A stretch of DNA of 64,000 bases from Variovorax paradoxus_P (GCF_050627025.1 NZ_CP192472.1), one strand, 5' to 3'; positions 27,583-38,547 are shown, counted from the stretch's first letter. Notes: generated from the letters alone by a model not told the origin. Numbers and translations: made by a program.

Positions 27583-28980
27583 ATGACGACTTCCCCCAAG
27601 ACCCGTTCCGAGCGCGATACCTTCGGTCCGATCGACGTGCCGGCCGACAAGCTGTGGGGCGCGCAAACGCAGCGCTCGCTGCAGAACTTCGACATTTCCG
27701 GCGAGCAGCAGCCGCGCGAGATCATCAAGGCGCTGGCGCAGGTCAAGCGAGCATCGGCGGTGGTCAATCAAGCGCTGGGCCTGCAGGACGAAAAGAAGAC
27801 CAAGGCCATCGTGGCCGCCGCCGACGAAGTCATCGCCGGCAAGCACCCGGGCGAGTTTCCGCTGGTGGTGTGGCAAACAGGCTCGGGCACCCAGACCAAC
27901 ATGAACGTGAACGAGGTGCTGGCCAACCGCGCCAGCGAACTGCTCGGCGGCGAGCGCGGGGAAGGGCGCCTGGTGCACCCCAACGACGACGTGAACCGCA
28001 GCCAGTCGAGCAACGACGTGTTCCCCACCGCCATGCACGTGGCCGCTGTGGAGGCCATCACGCACAAGCTGCTGCCGGCCATTGCCAGGCTGCGGGGCAC
28101 GCTCGAGAAAAAGTCGAAGGACTTTGCCGAGATCGTGAAGATCGGCCGCACCCATCTGCAAGACGCCACGCCGCTCACGCTCGGCCAGGAGTTTTCAGGC
28201 TATGTGGCGCAACTGGCGCATGGCGAGGCGCACGTGCGCGCCGCGCTGCCGCACCTGTGCGAGCTGGCTCTGGGCGGCACCGCCGTGGGCACCGGGCTCA
28301 ATGCGCCCAAGGGTTATGCCGAGCAGGTGGCTGCCGAGCTGGCGAAGCTCACGGGCCTGCCTTTCGTGACGGCGCCGAACAAGTTCGAAGCCATGGCCAG
28401 CGTCGATGCGCTGGTGCACGCGCACGGCGCGCTCAAGACATTGGCGGCGAGCATGACCAAGATTGCCAACGACGTGCGCTGGCTCGCGAGCGGACCGCGC
28501 AGCGGCATCGGCGAACTCAGCATTCCTGAGAATGAGCCCGGTTCTTCGATCATGCCGGGCAAGGTCAACCCTACGCAAAGCGAAGCCGTGACGATGCTCG
28601 CCGCACAGGTGTTCGGCAACGACGTGGCCATCAACATCGGCGGTGCCTCGGGCAACTTCGAACTCAATGTGTTCCGGCCAATGGTGGCGCACAACTTTTT
28701 GCAGAGCGTTCGTCTTTTGGCCGACGGCATGGTGAGCTTCAACGACCACTGCGCCGTAGGCATCGAGCCCAACCGCGAGCGCATCACCGAGCTGGTGCAG
28801 CGCTCGCTCATGCTGGTGACGGCGCTCAACACGCACATCGGCTACGACAAGTCGGCCTACATCGCCAAGAAGGCGCACAAGGAAGGCACGAGCCTGCGCG
28901 AAGCGGCAGTTGCTTCGGGGCACCTCACGGCCGAGCAGTTCGACCAGTGGGTGGTGCCTGAAAACATGACTGGCCGGTAG
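27583..28980 (+). CDS. fumC: Class II fumarate hydratase FumC
   Basis: A 465-residue iron-independent fumarase, homotetrameric and cytoplasmic. The N-terminus RDTFGPIDVPADKLWGAQTQ is typical, and the superfamily signature GSSIMPGKVNP begins at about residue 320 with the catalytic Ser. The A-site segment VWQTGSGTQTNMNVNEV and the NDDVNRSQSSND loop are present. The frame is open 32 codons upstream, but ATG 27583 gives the normal start. It gives the cell an oxygen- and iron-independent back-up to the class I enzyme. Confidence 0.96.
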   Translation: MTTSPKTRSERDTFGPIDVPADKLWGAQTQRSLQNFDISGEQQPREIIKALAQVKRASAVVNQALGLQDEKKTKAIVAAADEVIAGKHPGEFPLVVWQTGSGTQTNMNVNEVLANRASELLGGERGEGRLVHPNDDVNRSQSSNDVFPTAMHVAAVEAITHKLLPAIARLRGTLEKKSKDFAEIVKIGRTHLQDATPLTLGQEFSGYVAQLAHGEAHVRAALPHLCELALGGTAVGTGLNAPKGYAEQVAAELAKLTGLPFVTAPNKFEAMASVDALVHAHGALKTLAASMTKIANDVRWLASGPRSGIGELSIPENEPGSSIMPGKVNPTQSEAVTMLAAQVFGNDVAINIGGASGNFELNVFRPMVAHNFLQSVRLLADGMVSFNDHCAVGIEPNRERITELVQRSLMLVTALNTHIGYDKSAYIAKKAHKEGTSLREAAVASGHLTAEQFDQWVVPENMTGR

Positions 28981-28988
28981 TCGGTCGA

Positions 28989-29606
28989 TCAGTATCCGAT
29001 CGTGTAGCGCTGGCGGGAGTGGGCGGGCTTTTCAAGCTCGTCGATGAACGCGATCGCGTAGTCTTCGAAAGTGATCCAGCTGCGGCCTTCGGCGCTCACC
29101 AGCAGGTCGTCCTTGCCGAGGCGGAACTTGCCGGTGCGCTCGCCTTCGACGAATTCGGCGGAGGGCGAAAGAAAGGTCCAGTCGAGTTCCTTCTCGTTGC
29201 GCAGCGCGTCGAGGAACACGCCGCCGGCCGTTGCTTCGGCCCTGTAGGCGTCGGGGAAGTTCGGCGTGTCGATCACCTTGAGGCCGGGTGCTGCGAACAG
29301 GCTGCCGGCGCCGCCGACCACCAGCAGGCGCTTAACGCCCGCGCGCTTGACCGGCTCGATGATGGCCGCCGGCGGAACGGTGGAGAAATGAGCGGCGCTG
29401 AACACTGCGTCGTGGCCGGCCACGGCCTTTTCGAGTGCTGCACCGTCCAGCACGTCGACGTCGACGGCCTTCACATTCGCCCGGCCCGACAGCTTGTCGC
29501 TGGCCTTGCGTGCAATGGCCGTCACGGTGTGGCCGCGGCGGAGGGCCTCTTCGAGAAGGCGGCCGCCGGCGCGTCCGGTGGCGCCGATGATGGCAATGTG
29601 GCTCAT
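28989..29606 (-). CDS. NAD(P)-binding oxidoreductase (NmrA/SDR-like)
   Basis: A 205-residue short Rossmann protein. IAIIGATGRAGGRLLEEALRRGHTVTAIAR carries the GxxGxxG and the following Arg/Lys suited to NADP. VDVDVLDGAAL, HDAVFSAAH and LLVVGGAGSLF are the next strands. It resembles the NAD(P)H-binding YwnB/NmrA-like group (about 205-215 residues), whose members act on flavins or quinones or act as redox sensors. It is divergent from a LysR gene with 100 bases between, so that regulator is the likely controller. Confidence 0.82.
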   Translation of the reverse strand: MSHIAIIGATGRAGGRLLEEALRRGHTVTAIARKASDKLSGRANVKAVDVDVLDGAALEKAVAGHDAVFSAAHFSTVPPAAIIEPVKRAGVKRLLVVGGAGSLFAAPGLKVIDTPNFPDAYRAEATAGGVFLDALRNEKELDWTFLSPSAEFVEGERTGKFRLGKDDLLVSAEGRSWITFEDYAIAFIDELEKPAHSRQRYTIGY

Positions 29607-29646
29607 GGATGCTCCTGAAAGTTGATTGGATGGAGCACATCTTAGG

Positions 29647-29665
29647 TTTCTGGTTTCGAAAGAAA
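29647..29665. promoter_or_regulatory. LysR-type dyad in the reductase/LysR gap
   Basis: TTTCT at 29647-29651 and AGAAA at 29661-29665 form an inverted repeat with 9 bases between, around a smaller TTTCGAAA palindrome at 29654-29661. This fits the T-N11-A type of LysR box and sits between divergent starts. Confidence 0.4.
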
Positions 29666-29706
29666 TACCTCGCATTTCGCGTTTCTTTATTCCTAAAATC
29701 GTTCGA

Positions 29707-30624
29707 ATGGATCGTTTGAACGCAATGCGGGTCTTCGTGACCGTGGTGGATTCGGGCAGCCTTTCGGCTGCAGCCGACAAGCTCGACCTTTCGCGGCCGG
29801 TGGTCACGCGTTACGTGGCCGAACTCGAGCAATGGACCGGGGCGCGTCTTTTGCACCGCACCACGCGCCGGCTGACCCTTACCGCGGCGGGCGAAGAACT
29901 GCTGCCGCGCTGCCGCCAGGTGCTCGAACTGGCGGGCGACATGCAGGCCGCAGTGCGGCATCCGGCCGAGGCGCCGCGCGGTCAGCTTCGCATCACGACC
30001 AGCACATCGTTCGCGCAGGCGCAGTTGGCCGACGCCGTGGCCGACTATGTGCGGCTCTATCCCGGCGTGGCAGTCGATCTCGTGCTGCTCGACCGGGCAG
30101 TGAACCTGGTGGACGAACGCATCGATCTCGCGATTCGCGTGGCGGTGGAAATCGACCCCAATCTCATCGCGCGCAGGCTCACCGATTGCCGTTCGGTGGT
30201 GTGCGCCTCGCCGGGGTATCTGAAGGAGCACGGCAAGCCGCTGCGCGTGGAAGAACTCGCCCAGCGCAACTGCCTCACGCACTCTTATTTCGGCCGCAGC
30301 CTCTGGAACTTCACGCGCAAGGACGACGGCACGCCTGTCTCGGTGGCCGTGGGCGGCAATGTATCGACCAATGATGCTGCAAGCCTGATGCAGCTTGCAC
30401 GGGCGGGAGCCGGCATCACCATGCTGCCGACCTACCTGACGTCGTGTCTTTTGAAGTCCGGCGAACTGGTGCGGTTGTTTCCGGAATTCGAGCCGCAGGT
30501 GGTGGGCATGTATGCGGTGTATGCCTCTCGCAAGCACATGCCGGCCACGCTGCGCACGATGCTCGACTTTCTGGCCGCGCGTTTCACCGAGGTGCCGGCC
30601 TGGGATTTGCCGCGCGCCGGCTGA
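29707..30624 (+). CDS. LysR-family transcriptional regulator
   Basis: A 305-residue regulator. The N-terminal winged helix is MDRLNAMRVFVTVVDSGSLS through VVTRYVAELEQWTGARLLHR. The C-terminal effector domain (about residue 95 on) has the type 2 periplasmic binding fold, of the CrgA-like group by its short PGVAVDLVLLDR segment. ATG 29707 gives the standard start; the open frame upstream is not needed. Likely target is the divergent reductase gene and itself. Confidence 0.9.
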   Translation: MDRLNAMRVFVTVVDSGSLSAAADKLDLSRPVVTRYVAELEQWTGARLLHRTTRRLTLTAAGEELLPRCRQVLELAGDMQAAVRHPAEAPRGQLRITTSTSFAQAQLADAVADYVRLYPGVAVDLVLLDRAVNLVDERIDLAIRVAVEIDPNLIARRLTDCRSVVCASPGYLKEHGKPLRVEELAQRNCLTHSYFGRSLWNFTRKDDGTPVSVAVGGNVSTNDAASLMQLARAGAGITMLPTYLTSCLLKSGELVRLFPEFEPQVVGMYAVYASRKHMPATLRTMLDFLAARFTEVPAWDLPRAG

Positions 30625-30648
30625 ACCCCGGGGGCGGATCGGATCGTG

Positions 30649-31284
30649 TCAGTGCCCGTTGCCGCGCGGCGCGTTCGACGACATGAGCTTGTCGGTGTAG
30701 GCAATGGCCATCGCCGAGAACAGGAACGCGATATGAATCACGGTCTGCGCAATCAGCACGCGATCGGTGTAGTTGTCGGCATTGATGAAGGTCTTCAGCA
30801 GGTGGATCGAGCTGATGCCGATGATGGCTGTGGCCAGCTTGACCTTGAGCACCGAGGCGTTCACGTGGCTGAGCCACTCGGGCTGGTCGCGGTGGCCTTC
30901 CAGGTCCATGCGGCTCACGAAGGTTTCGTAGCCGCCGACGATCACCATGATGAGCAGGTTGGAGATCATCACCACGTCGATCAGCGCCAGCACCACCAGC
31001 ATGATCACTGTTTCGTTGAGCGTGCCCACCGGCGCGGTGGTCTTGTAGCCGATGCTGGTGATCAGCGCCTGCAGTGCGTCCTTGTTGCCGAAGGCGGCTT
31101 CGACAAGGTGCAGCAGTTCGACGAGGAAGTGCACCACGTACACCGCTTGCGCCACGATCAGGCCCAGGTACAGCGGCAACTGGAGCCAGCGGCTGGCAAA
31201 AATCAGCTTGGGCAGCGGCCGAAGCGGCGAGCCGCGGGCTGGTACGGGCGGGTTCCGGGTATCGAAGGGGTCGGGAGCGGACAT
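30649..31284 (-). CDS. UPF0114 (YqhA-like) inner-membrane protein
   Basis: A 211-residue protein with four hydrophobic segments: LQLPLYLGLIVAQAVYVVHF, NETVIMLVVLALIDVVMIS, LATAIIGISSIHLLKTF and VLIAQTVIHIAFLFSAMAIA. The conserved GGYETFVSR between helices 2 and 3 and SSIHLLKTFIN are hallmarks of the UPF0114/TIGR00645 family. Function is unknown. The N-terminal 35 residues are Pro rich and outside the family core. It is monocistronic, convergent with LysR and divergent from acs. Confidence 0.88.
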   Translation of the reverse strand: MSAPDPFDTRNPPVPARGSPLRPLPKLIFASRWLQLPLYLGLIVAQAVYVVHFLVELLHLVEAAFGNKDALQALITSIGYKTTAPVGTLNETVIMLVVLALIDVVMISNLLIMVIVGGYETFVSRMDLEGHRDQPEWLSHVNASVLKVKLATAIIGISSIHLLKTFINADNYTDRVLIAQTVIHIAFLFSAMAIAYTDKLMSSNAPRGNGH

Positions 31285-31429
31285 CGGGAGGAAGGTTGGA
31301 AACGACCGGCGATTCTAGGGGTGCCCCCGTGTCGGGCCCGTGATAACCCTGCGAACTAATATCGGACCGTCAGTGACCCGTAAGTGGCCCCGCCGACATT
31401 ACGGCCGCACCTACCCAGGAGACAAGAGA

Positions 31430-33454
<2,025 letters not shown>

Positions 33455-33594
33455 TTCGATCTGTAGGACATGGCCGTTAGTGGAAAGCAGGAGCCTGTGC
33501 GGCTCACGGCCTGAGGTACAACCAGCGAAGTTGCCGTGCGCCGGGGTGTGCATGGCAGGTTCCGTTGTGTTCGATCTGTCCGAAGGAGGCCCCC

Positions 33595-34095
33595 ATGGGT
33601 GTGAGATCTGCTTTCCTGTTTGCCATTCTGCTGCTGATCGCGGCCCTTGCCGCGCTCAACTGGGGCACGCTGTCGGCGCCCGTGCCGGTCTCGCTGGGCT
33701 TCATGACCGTTTCAGCGCCGCTGGGCTTGATGATGCTGGGGCTCACCGTGGCCCTGGGCATCTTCTTCCTGGTTTATGTGCTGTACCTGCATAGCTCCGT
33801 GCTGCTGGACGCCAAGCGCCACAACAAGGAAATGCAGGTGCAGCGCGACCTTGCCGACAAGGCCGAGGCTTCGCGCTTTACCGAACTGCGCAATTTTCTG
33901 GAAGTGCAGGAAAACAAGCACATGGCGCAGAACGCCGAGCGCCATGCCGCGTTGCTTGCGCGGCTGGGGCAGGTGGAGAGCGTGGTCCGTCAGCGCTCGG
34001 AGCAATCGGACAACACCGTGGCCGCGCACATCGGCCAGCTCGAAGACCGCATCGAGCGCCGGCCGCTGCCCACGGACATCGATCCGCGGATTTGA
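33595..34095 (+). CDS. LapA-domain membrane protein
   Basis: A 166-residue protein with two hydrophobic segments (AFLFAILLLIAALAALNWG and SAPLGLMMLGLTVALGIFFLV) and a C-terminal coiled coil with many Glu, Arg and Gln (about residues 80-150). This is the LapA (DUF1049) layout, where the second helix carries G-x-x-x-G-like spacing. In E. coli LapA works with LapB in lipopolysaccharide assembly; here the partner is not adjacent. The ribosome site AAGGAGG is strong. It abuts the cytochrome gene end to end with no bases between stop codons. Confidence 0.75.
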   Translation: MGVRSAFLFAILLLIAALAALNWGTLSAPVPVSLGFMTVSAPLGLMMLGLTVALGIFFLVYVLYLHSSVLLDAKRHNKEMQVQRDLADKAEASRFTELRNFLEVQENKHMAQNAERHAALLARLGQVESVVRQRSEQSDNTVAAHIGQLEDRIERRPLPTDIDPRI

Positions 34096-34401
34096 TCAGC
34101 GCGTTGTCAGCACCCAGGCCGCGAGCTTCTTGGCGTCTGCTTCGCTCACCTGGTTGTTGGCCGGCATCGGTACCGGCCCCCACACGCCAGAACCACCCTT
34201 GATGATCTTTGCCGCGAGCATGTCCGCGGCGCCGGCATTGCCCTTGTACTTGGCGGCCACGTCCTTGAACGCGGGGCCAAGCACCTTGCGGTCGACCGCG
34301 TGGCAGCTCATGCAGTTTTTCGACGTGGCCAGCGCCAGGTCGGCGAAGGCGGGCGCCGCCAGGCCAAGGCCCAGAAGCGCGAAGGACAAGAGTCTTTTCA
34401 T
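34096..34401 (-). CDS. Class I c-type cytochrome (c551-like)
   Basis: A 101-residue periplasmic electron carrier. A signal peptide (MKRLLSFALLGLGLAAPAFA) is followed by the haem motif CMSCH near residue 30 and an axial Met in PVPMPANN. The remaining fold (KDVAAKYKGNAGAADMLAAKI, ADAKKLAAWVL) matches cytochrome c551/c8. It probably donates electrons to a terminal oxidase or peroxidase. It is monocistronic. Confidence 0.92.
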   Translation of the reverse strand: MKRLLSFALLGLGLAAPAFADLALATSKNCMSCHAVDRKVLGPAFKDVAAKYKGNAGAADMLAAKIIKGGSGVWGPVPMPANNQVSEADAKKLAAWVLTTR

Positions 34402-34507
34402 GGGGCTTATTTCGTAATGGCTGGGTTACATTCGATCTAACGCGATTGTAGGTAACGCCGTGTACCGGCGTCCGGAAGCGCTTCCAATAAAACCCGAGGG
34501 ATTCGCG

Positions 34508-34756
34508 ATGCTTTTTCTGCTGTTGGGCCTGCTGGGCATAGGCCTGAAATACTTCGAAGTGGGCATGGTCGCCGGCTGGAGCTGGTGGATCGTGCTATCT
34601 CCGTTTGCGCTCGCCGTGGCATGGTGGGCATGGGCCGATTCGTCGGGCTATACAAAGCGCAAGGTCATCGAGCGCGAAGAGCGGCGCAAGCAGGCGCGAA
34701 TCGATCGCCAGCGCAACAACATGGGCCTGCCGCCCAACAACCGCCCGAAGCGCTGA
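34508..34756 (+). CDS. Small Trp-rich membrane protein
   Basis: An 82-residue protein with two hydrophobic segments separated by a short turn (MLFLLLGLLGIGLKYFEV, GWSWWIVLSPFALAVAWWAW) and a highly basic tail (KRKVIEREERRKQARIDRQR). It fits the small Trp-rich protein group seen next to cytochrome and ilvD genes in Burkholderiales. Five Trp lie in the second segment. ATG 34508 was chosen; a GTG further up would add 16 residues without hydrophobic character. No known function. Confidence 0.8.
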   Translation: MLFLLLGLLGIGLKYFEVGMVAGWSWWIVLSPFALAVAWWAWADSSGYTKRKVIEREERRKQARIDRQRNNMGLPPNNRPKR

Positions 34757-34837
34757 CACTCCACGCGCGGCATCACCACCGCGTGAGTGTGCGGCCCGCG
34801 CCATGGGCGGGCCGGCCGCCCATGTTCGCCCGCTTCT

Positions 34838-36532
34838 TCAGAACTTGTCGAGCACTGCGCCCGAGCTGGCGCTCGAAGCATTGAACGCGAACTTGGCCTG
34901 CACGCCACGCGTGTAGCGCGGAGCCGGCGGCTTCCAGCCTTCGCGCCGCTTGGCAAGCTCTGCTTCGGGCACGTTGAGTTCGAGCACCAGCTTGTGCGCG
35001 TCGATGGTGATCGAGTCGCCTTCGTTCACGAAAGCAATGGTGCCGCCGGCCGCTGCTTCGGGTGCGACGTGGCCGACCACCATGCCCCAGGTGCCGCCAG
35101 AAAAGCGGCCGTCGGTGATGAGGCCCACGCTCTCGCCAAGACCCGCACCGATGAGCGCGCCCGTGGGCGCCAGCATTTCGGGCATGCCCGGGCCGCCCTT
35201 GGGCCCCAGGTAGCGCAGCACCATCACGTCGCCCGCCTTGATCTTGCCGTCAAGAATGGCCTTGAGTGCCGACTGCTCGTCATCGAACACGCGCGCAGGG
35301 CCGGTGATCACGGGGTTCTTCAGGCCGGTGATCTTGGCGACCGCGCCTTCGGGCGACAGGTTGCCCTTGAGGATGGCCAGGTGGCCTTCGTCGTACATCG
35401 GGTTGTCGATGGGGCGGATCACGTCCTGGTCGGCGCGCGGCACGTCGGGCACGTCCTTCAGCACTTCGGCAATCGTCTGGCCTGTAATGGTGATGCAGTC
35501 GCCATGCAGCAGGCCCGCGTTCAGCAGCACCTTCATCACCTGCGGAATGCCGCCGGCCTGGTGCAGGTCGACCGCAAGGTACTTGCCCGAAGGCTTCAGG
35601 TCGCAGATCACCGGAACCTTCTTGCGCATGCGCTCGAAATCGTCGATGGTCCATTCGACTTCGGCCGCGTGCGCAATGGCCAGGAAGTGCAGCACGGCAT
35701 TGGTCGAGCCGCCCGTGGCCATGATGACGGCCACCGCGTTCTCGATGGCCTTCTTGGTCACGATGTCGCGCGGCTTCAGGTCTTTCTTGATCGCCTCGAT
35801 CAGCACCTTGGCCGATTCCTTGGCCGAGTTGGCCTTTTCGTCGTGCGGGTTGGCCATGGTCGACGAGTAGGGCAGCGAAATGCCCAGTGCCTCGAACGCG
35901 CTGGACATGGTGTTGGCCGTGTACATGCCGCCGCACGAGCCTGTGCCCGGAATGGCGCGCTTCTCGATCTCCAGCAGGTCTTCGTCGCTCATGTTGCCGG
36001 CGGCGTTCTGGCCTACGGCTTCGAACACGCTCACGATGTTGAGGTCTTGCCCCTTGTACTTGCCCGGCAGGATGGTGCCGCCGTACACGTAGATTGCCGG
36101 CACGTTGGCGCGCAGCATGCCCATGAGGCCGCCCGGCATGTTCTTGTCGCAGCCGCCAACCACCAGCACGCCGTCCATCCACTGGCCGCCCACGCAGGTC
36201 TCGATGCAATCGGAGATGACTTCGCGGCTCACCAGCGAGTACTTCATGCCTTCGGTGCCCATGGCCATGCCGTCGGAGATGGTGGGCGTGCCGAACACCT
36301 GTGCGTTGCCGCCTGCTTCCTCGATGCCCGCAATGGCTGCGTCGGCCAGCTTTTGGAGGCCCGAATTGCACGGCGTGATGGTGCTGTGGCCGTTGGCCAC
36401 GCCGACCATCGGCTTCTTGAAGTCGCTCTCTTGGTAGCCCATGGCGTAGAACATCGAGCGGTTGGGCGCGCGGCTCTTGCCTTCGACGATGTTCGCGCTA
36501 CGGCGGTTGATCTGGATTGGCTTGGTGTCCAT
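34838..36532 (-). CDS. ilvD: Dihydroxy-acid dehydratase IlvD
   Basis: A 564-residue iron-sulfur enzyme that makes 2-keto acids for valine, leucine and isoleucine. The cluster-ligand Cys are Cys55 in TPCNSGL, Cys128 in GGCDKNMPG and Cys200 in GTGSCGGMYTANTM. C-terminal segments SVGLITDGRFSGGTWGMVVGHV are typical. ATG 36532 with the family start MDTKPIQINRRSANI was chosen over an upstream in-frame ATG. It is divergent from a LysR gene with a clear dyad between them, which suggests it is controlled by that regulator. Confidence 0.95.
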   Translation of the reverse strand: MDTKPIQINRRSANIVEGKSRAPNRSMFYAMGYQESDFKKPMVGVANGHSTITPCNSGLQKLADAAIAGIEEAGGNAQVFGTPTISDGMAMGTEGMKYSLVSREVISDCIETCVGGQWMDGVLVVGGCDKNMPGGLMGMLRANVPAIYVYGGTILPGKYKGQDLNIVSVFEAVGQNAAGNMSDEDLLEIEKRAIPGTGSCGGMYTANTMSSAFEALGISLPYSSTMANPHDEKANSAKESAKVLIEAIKKDLKPRDIVTKKAIENAVAVIMATGGSTNAVLHFLAIAHAAEVEWTIDDFERMRKKVPVICDLKPSGKYLAVDLHQAGGIPQVMKVLLNAGLLHGDCITITGQTIAEVLKDVPDVPRADQDVIRPIDNPMYDEGHLAILKGNLSPEGAVAKITGLKNPVITGPARVFDDEQSALKAILDGKIKAGDVMVLRYLGPKGGPGMPEMLAPTGALIGAGLGESVGLITDGRFSGGTWGMVVGHVAPEAAAGGTIAFVNEGDSITIDAHKLVLELNVPEAELAKRREGWKPPAPRYTRGVQAKFAFNASSASSGAVLDKF

Positions 36533-36602
36533 GGTGGGTGTCTCTTCTCGTGGGGAAATTCGCGGGGAAGGGTCAAGTATCGGACTTCTCATTGATTCAT
36601 TC

Positions 36603-36626
36603 CAATCCCTTTTTGTGCTTGGATTG
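36603..36626. promoter_or_regulatory. LysR-type dyad between ilvD and lysR
   Basis: CAATCC at 36603-36608 and GGATTG at 36621-36626 form a perfect inverted repeat with 12 bases between, 14 bases before the LysR start and 71 before ilvD. It is placed to serve both divergent promoters. Confidence 0.5.
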
Positions 36627-36639
36627 ATATGCTCGACAT

Positions 36640-37578
36640 ATGAAAGAAGCCCTGATCGACCTGCGCGCCTGGCGCCAGTTCGTGGCCGTGGCCGAAGAAC
36701 TCCATTTCGGCCGCGCCGCCGAGCGCCTGCACATGACCCAGCCGCCGGTCACGCAGGCCATCGCCCAGCTCGAGAAGACATTGGGCGTGGCGCTGTTCGA
36801 CCGCACCCGCCGGCGCGTTGCCCTTACGCCCGCCGGCGAGGCTTTGCTGCCCGACGTGCGCGAGCTGCTGGCCCGTGCGCAGGCGCTGCCCGAGAGGGCC
36901 CGCGCCGCGGCGGCGGGGCAGGTGGGCAGGGTTCGCATTGCTTTTGTCTCCACCATCGGCTTCGAGAAACTGCCGGCCTGGGTGCGCGAATTTCGCGTGC
37001 TGTGCCCCGAAGTGGCCCTGGAGCTTGTCGAGGCCACGGGCGACGTGCAGCTCGAGGCCTTCGGCCGCGGCGAGATCGATGCCGGACTCATGCTCCATTC
37101 GCCCGGAGCCGCGCCGCCCGGGCTGGCGCGGCTACCGGTGGAGCAGGAGCCGCTGGTGCTGGCCATGCCGGCGCAGCATGCATTGGCGAGTGCAACGCCC
37201 GTGCCGTTGGCCCAGGTGCTGGCGGAACCGCTGGTGATCTTTCCGCGCCGCATCGTGCCTTCGCTGCATGACGCGATCTTCGGTCTCTATCACTCGGCCG
37301 GCCGTACACCGGCCGTGGCGCAAGAGGCCATCCAGATGCAGACCATCGTCAACCTGGTCTCGGGCGGCATTGGCGTGGCCTGGGTGCCGCACAGCGTGAT
37401 GCAGTTCAGGCGTTCGGGCGTGGTCTACCGCCAGGCGCAAGAGTTCAAGGGGCCGGGCCGCGGCCGGGTGGCGCTGCCTGCGTGCGAAACCAGCCTGGTG
37501 TGGCCCGCGCACGCAATGCATCCGGCGCTTGCGCGGTTCGTGGAGTTCGTTCGCGAGCGGACACACACGCGAGGTTGA
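36640..37578 (+). CDS. LysR-family transcriptional regulator
   Basis: A 312-residue regulator. The N-terminal helix-turn-helix (IDLRAWRQFVAVAEELHFGRAAERLHMTQ through LGVALFDRTRRRV) is in the CbbR/BenM-like arrangement. The C-terminal effector domain starts near VRIAFVSTIGFE. Target is likely divergent ilvD and possibly nearby lgt. The effector is not evident; alpha-keto or branched-chain intermediates are a guess from context. Confidence 0.9.
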   Translation: MKEALIDLRAWRQFVAVAEELHFGRAAERLHMTQPPVTQAIAQLEKTLGVALFDRTRRRVALTPAGEALLPDVRELLARAQALPERARAAAAGQVGRVRIAFVSTIGFEKLPAWVREFRVLCPEVALELVEATGDVQLEAFGRGEIDAGLMLHSPGAAPPGLARLPVEQEPLVLAMPAQHALASATPVPLAQVLAEPLVIFPRRIVPSLHDAIFGLYHSAGRTPAVAQEAIQMQTIVNLVSGGIGVAWVPHSVMQFRRSGVVYRQAQEFKGPGRGRVALPACETSLVWPAHAMHPALARFVEFVRERTHTRG

Positions 37579-37623
37579 CCGGGGCGCCGAGCAACGCCAC
37601 ATCGCCGGGGCACAATCTGCGCC

Positions 37624-38445
37624 ATGCTCATGTACCCGCAGATCAATCCCGTCGCCCTGCAGCTGGGGCCCGTTGCCATTCACTGGTACGGCCTTACCTA
37701 CCTGGCCGCGTTCGCGCTGTTCTATTTTCTTGGCACGCGCCGCCTGCGGCACGAACCGTATCGCTCGCTCGTCGGTGCGGGCGCGTGGCAGCGCAAGGAC
37801 ATCGAGGACATTCTTTTTCTTGGCGTGATGGGCGTCATCGTGGGCGGGCGGCTCGGCTATTGCCTGTTCTACAAGCCCGAGTTCTATCTTTCGCATCCGC
37901 TCGAAATCTTTTATGTGTGGCAAGGCGGCATGAGCTTTCATGGCGGCCTGCTGGGTGTGATCGCCGCAATGATCTGGTTTGCGCGCTCTCGCGCCCGGCC
38001 GTTCTGGCAAGTGATGGACTTTGTCTCGCCCTGCGTGCCCACGGGCCTTGCAGCGGGCCGCGTCGGCAATTTCATCAACGGCGAACTCTGGGGCCGATTC
38101 AGCAGCCCCGACCTGCCATGGGGCATGGTGTTTCCACAGAGCGGCTCGATGCTGCCGCGCCACCCCTCGCAGGTTTACCAGTTCCTGCTCGAAGGGCTGC
38201 TGCTGTTCGTCATCATGTGGCTGTACGCGCGCAAGGAGCGCAAAGAGGGGCAGGTGGCCGCGGTGTTCCTGATCGGGTACGGCGCGCTGCGTTTCATTGC
38301 CGAGTACTTCCGCGAGCCCGACGACTTTCTTGGCCTGCGTGCGCTCAACCTGAGCCAGGGGCAGTGGCTCAGCGTGCCGATGGTGATCTTCGGCATCGGC
38401 CTGTGGATCTGGGCCGCGCGGCGCCCGCGGCCGGCTACCGCCTGA
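37624..38445 (+). CDS. lgt: Prolipoprotein diacylglyceryl transferase Lgt
   Basis: A 273-residue inner-membrane enzyme that moves diacylglyceryl from phosphatidylglycerol to the lipobox Cys. It has about seven membrane helices, the HGG motif at GGMSFHGGLLG (His106), and the signature GRVGNFINGELWG around 145-157. ATG 37624 has no strong ribosome site. It follows the LysR gene by 45 bases and is probably co-transcribed or under its own weak promoter. A hairpin follows. Confidence 0.96.
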   Translation: MLMYPQINPVALQLGPVAIHWYGLTYLAAFALFYFLGTRRLRHEPYRSLVGAGAWQRKDIEDILFLGVMGVIVGGRLGYCLFYKPEFYLSHPLEIFYVWQGGMSFHGGLLGVIAAMIWFARSRARPFWQVMDFVSPCVPTGLAAGRVGNFINGELWGRFSSPDLPWGMVFPQSGSMLPRHPSQVYQFLLEGLLLFVIMWLYARKERKEGQVAAVFLIGYGALRFIAEYFREPDDFLGLRALNLSQGQWLSVPMVIFGIGLWIWAARRPRPATA

Positions 38446-38470
38446 GCGGCAAGCTCTCAGGGTAAGCCCG

Positions 38471-38493
38471 GGCCGCGCGTCGGATGCGCGGCC
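38471..38493 (+). terminator. Hairpin after lgt
   Basis: GGCCGCGC at 38471-38478 pairs with GCGCGGCC at 38486-38493 (loop GTCGGAT). The T run is poor, so it is only a candidate terminator separating lgt from the malonate operon. Confidence 0.5.
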
Positions 38494-38525
38494 TTGCGCT
38501 GCATGGATTGCGGGCCCACAATTAT

Positions 38526-38547
38526 GCGTAATTACACGAAATTACGC
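38526..38547 (+). promoter_or_regulatory. MatR/GntR-type operator dyad
   Basis: GCGTAATT at 38526-38533 and AATTACGC at 38540-38547 form a perfect 8-base inverted repeat with a 6-base centre, 20 bases before the GntR start codon. The half-site spacing fits a FadR-subgroup GntR dimer, and it is the likely autoregulatory operator for the whole malonate operon. Confidence 0.6.

Noticed and set aside
33455..33579. Ten-base direct repeat TTCGATCTGT on either side of the acs-lapA gap
   Set aside because: Short, single pair, no element between; likely chance.
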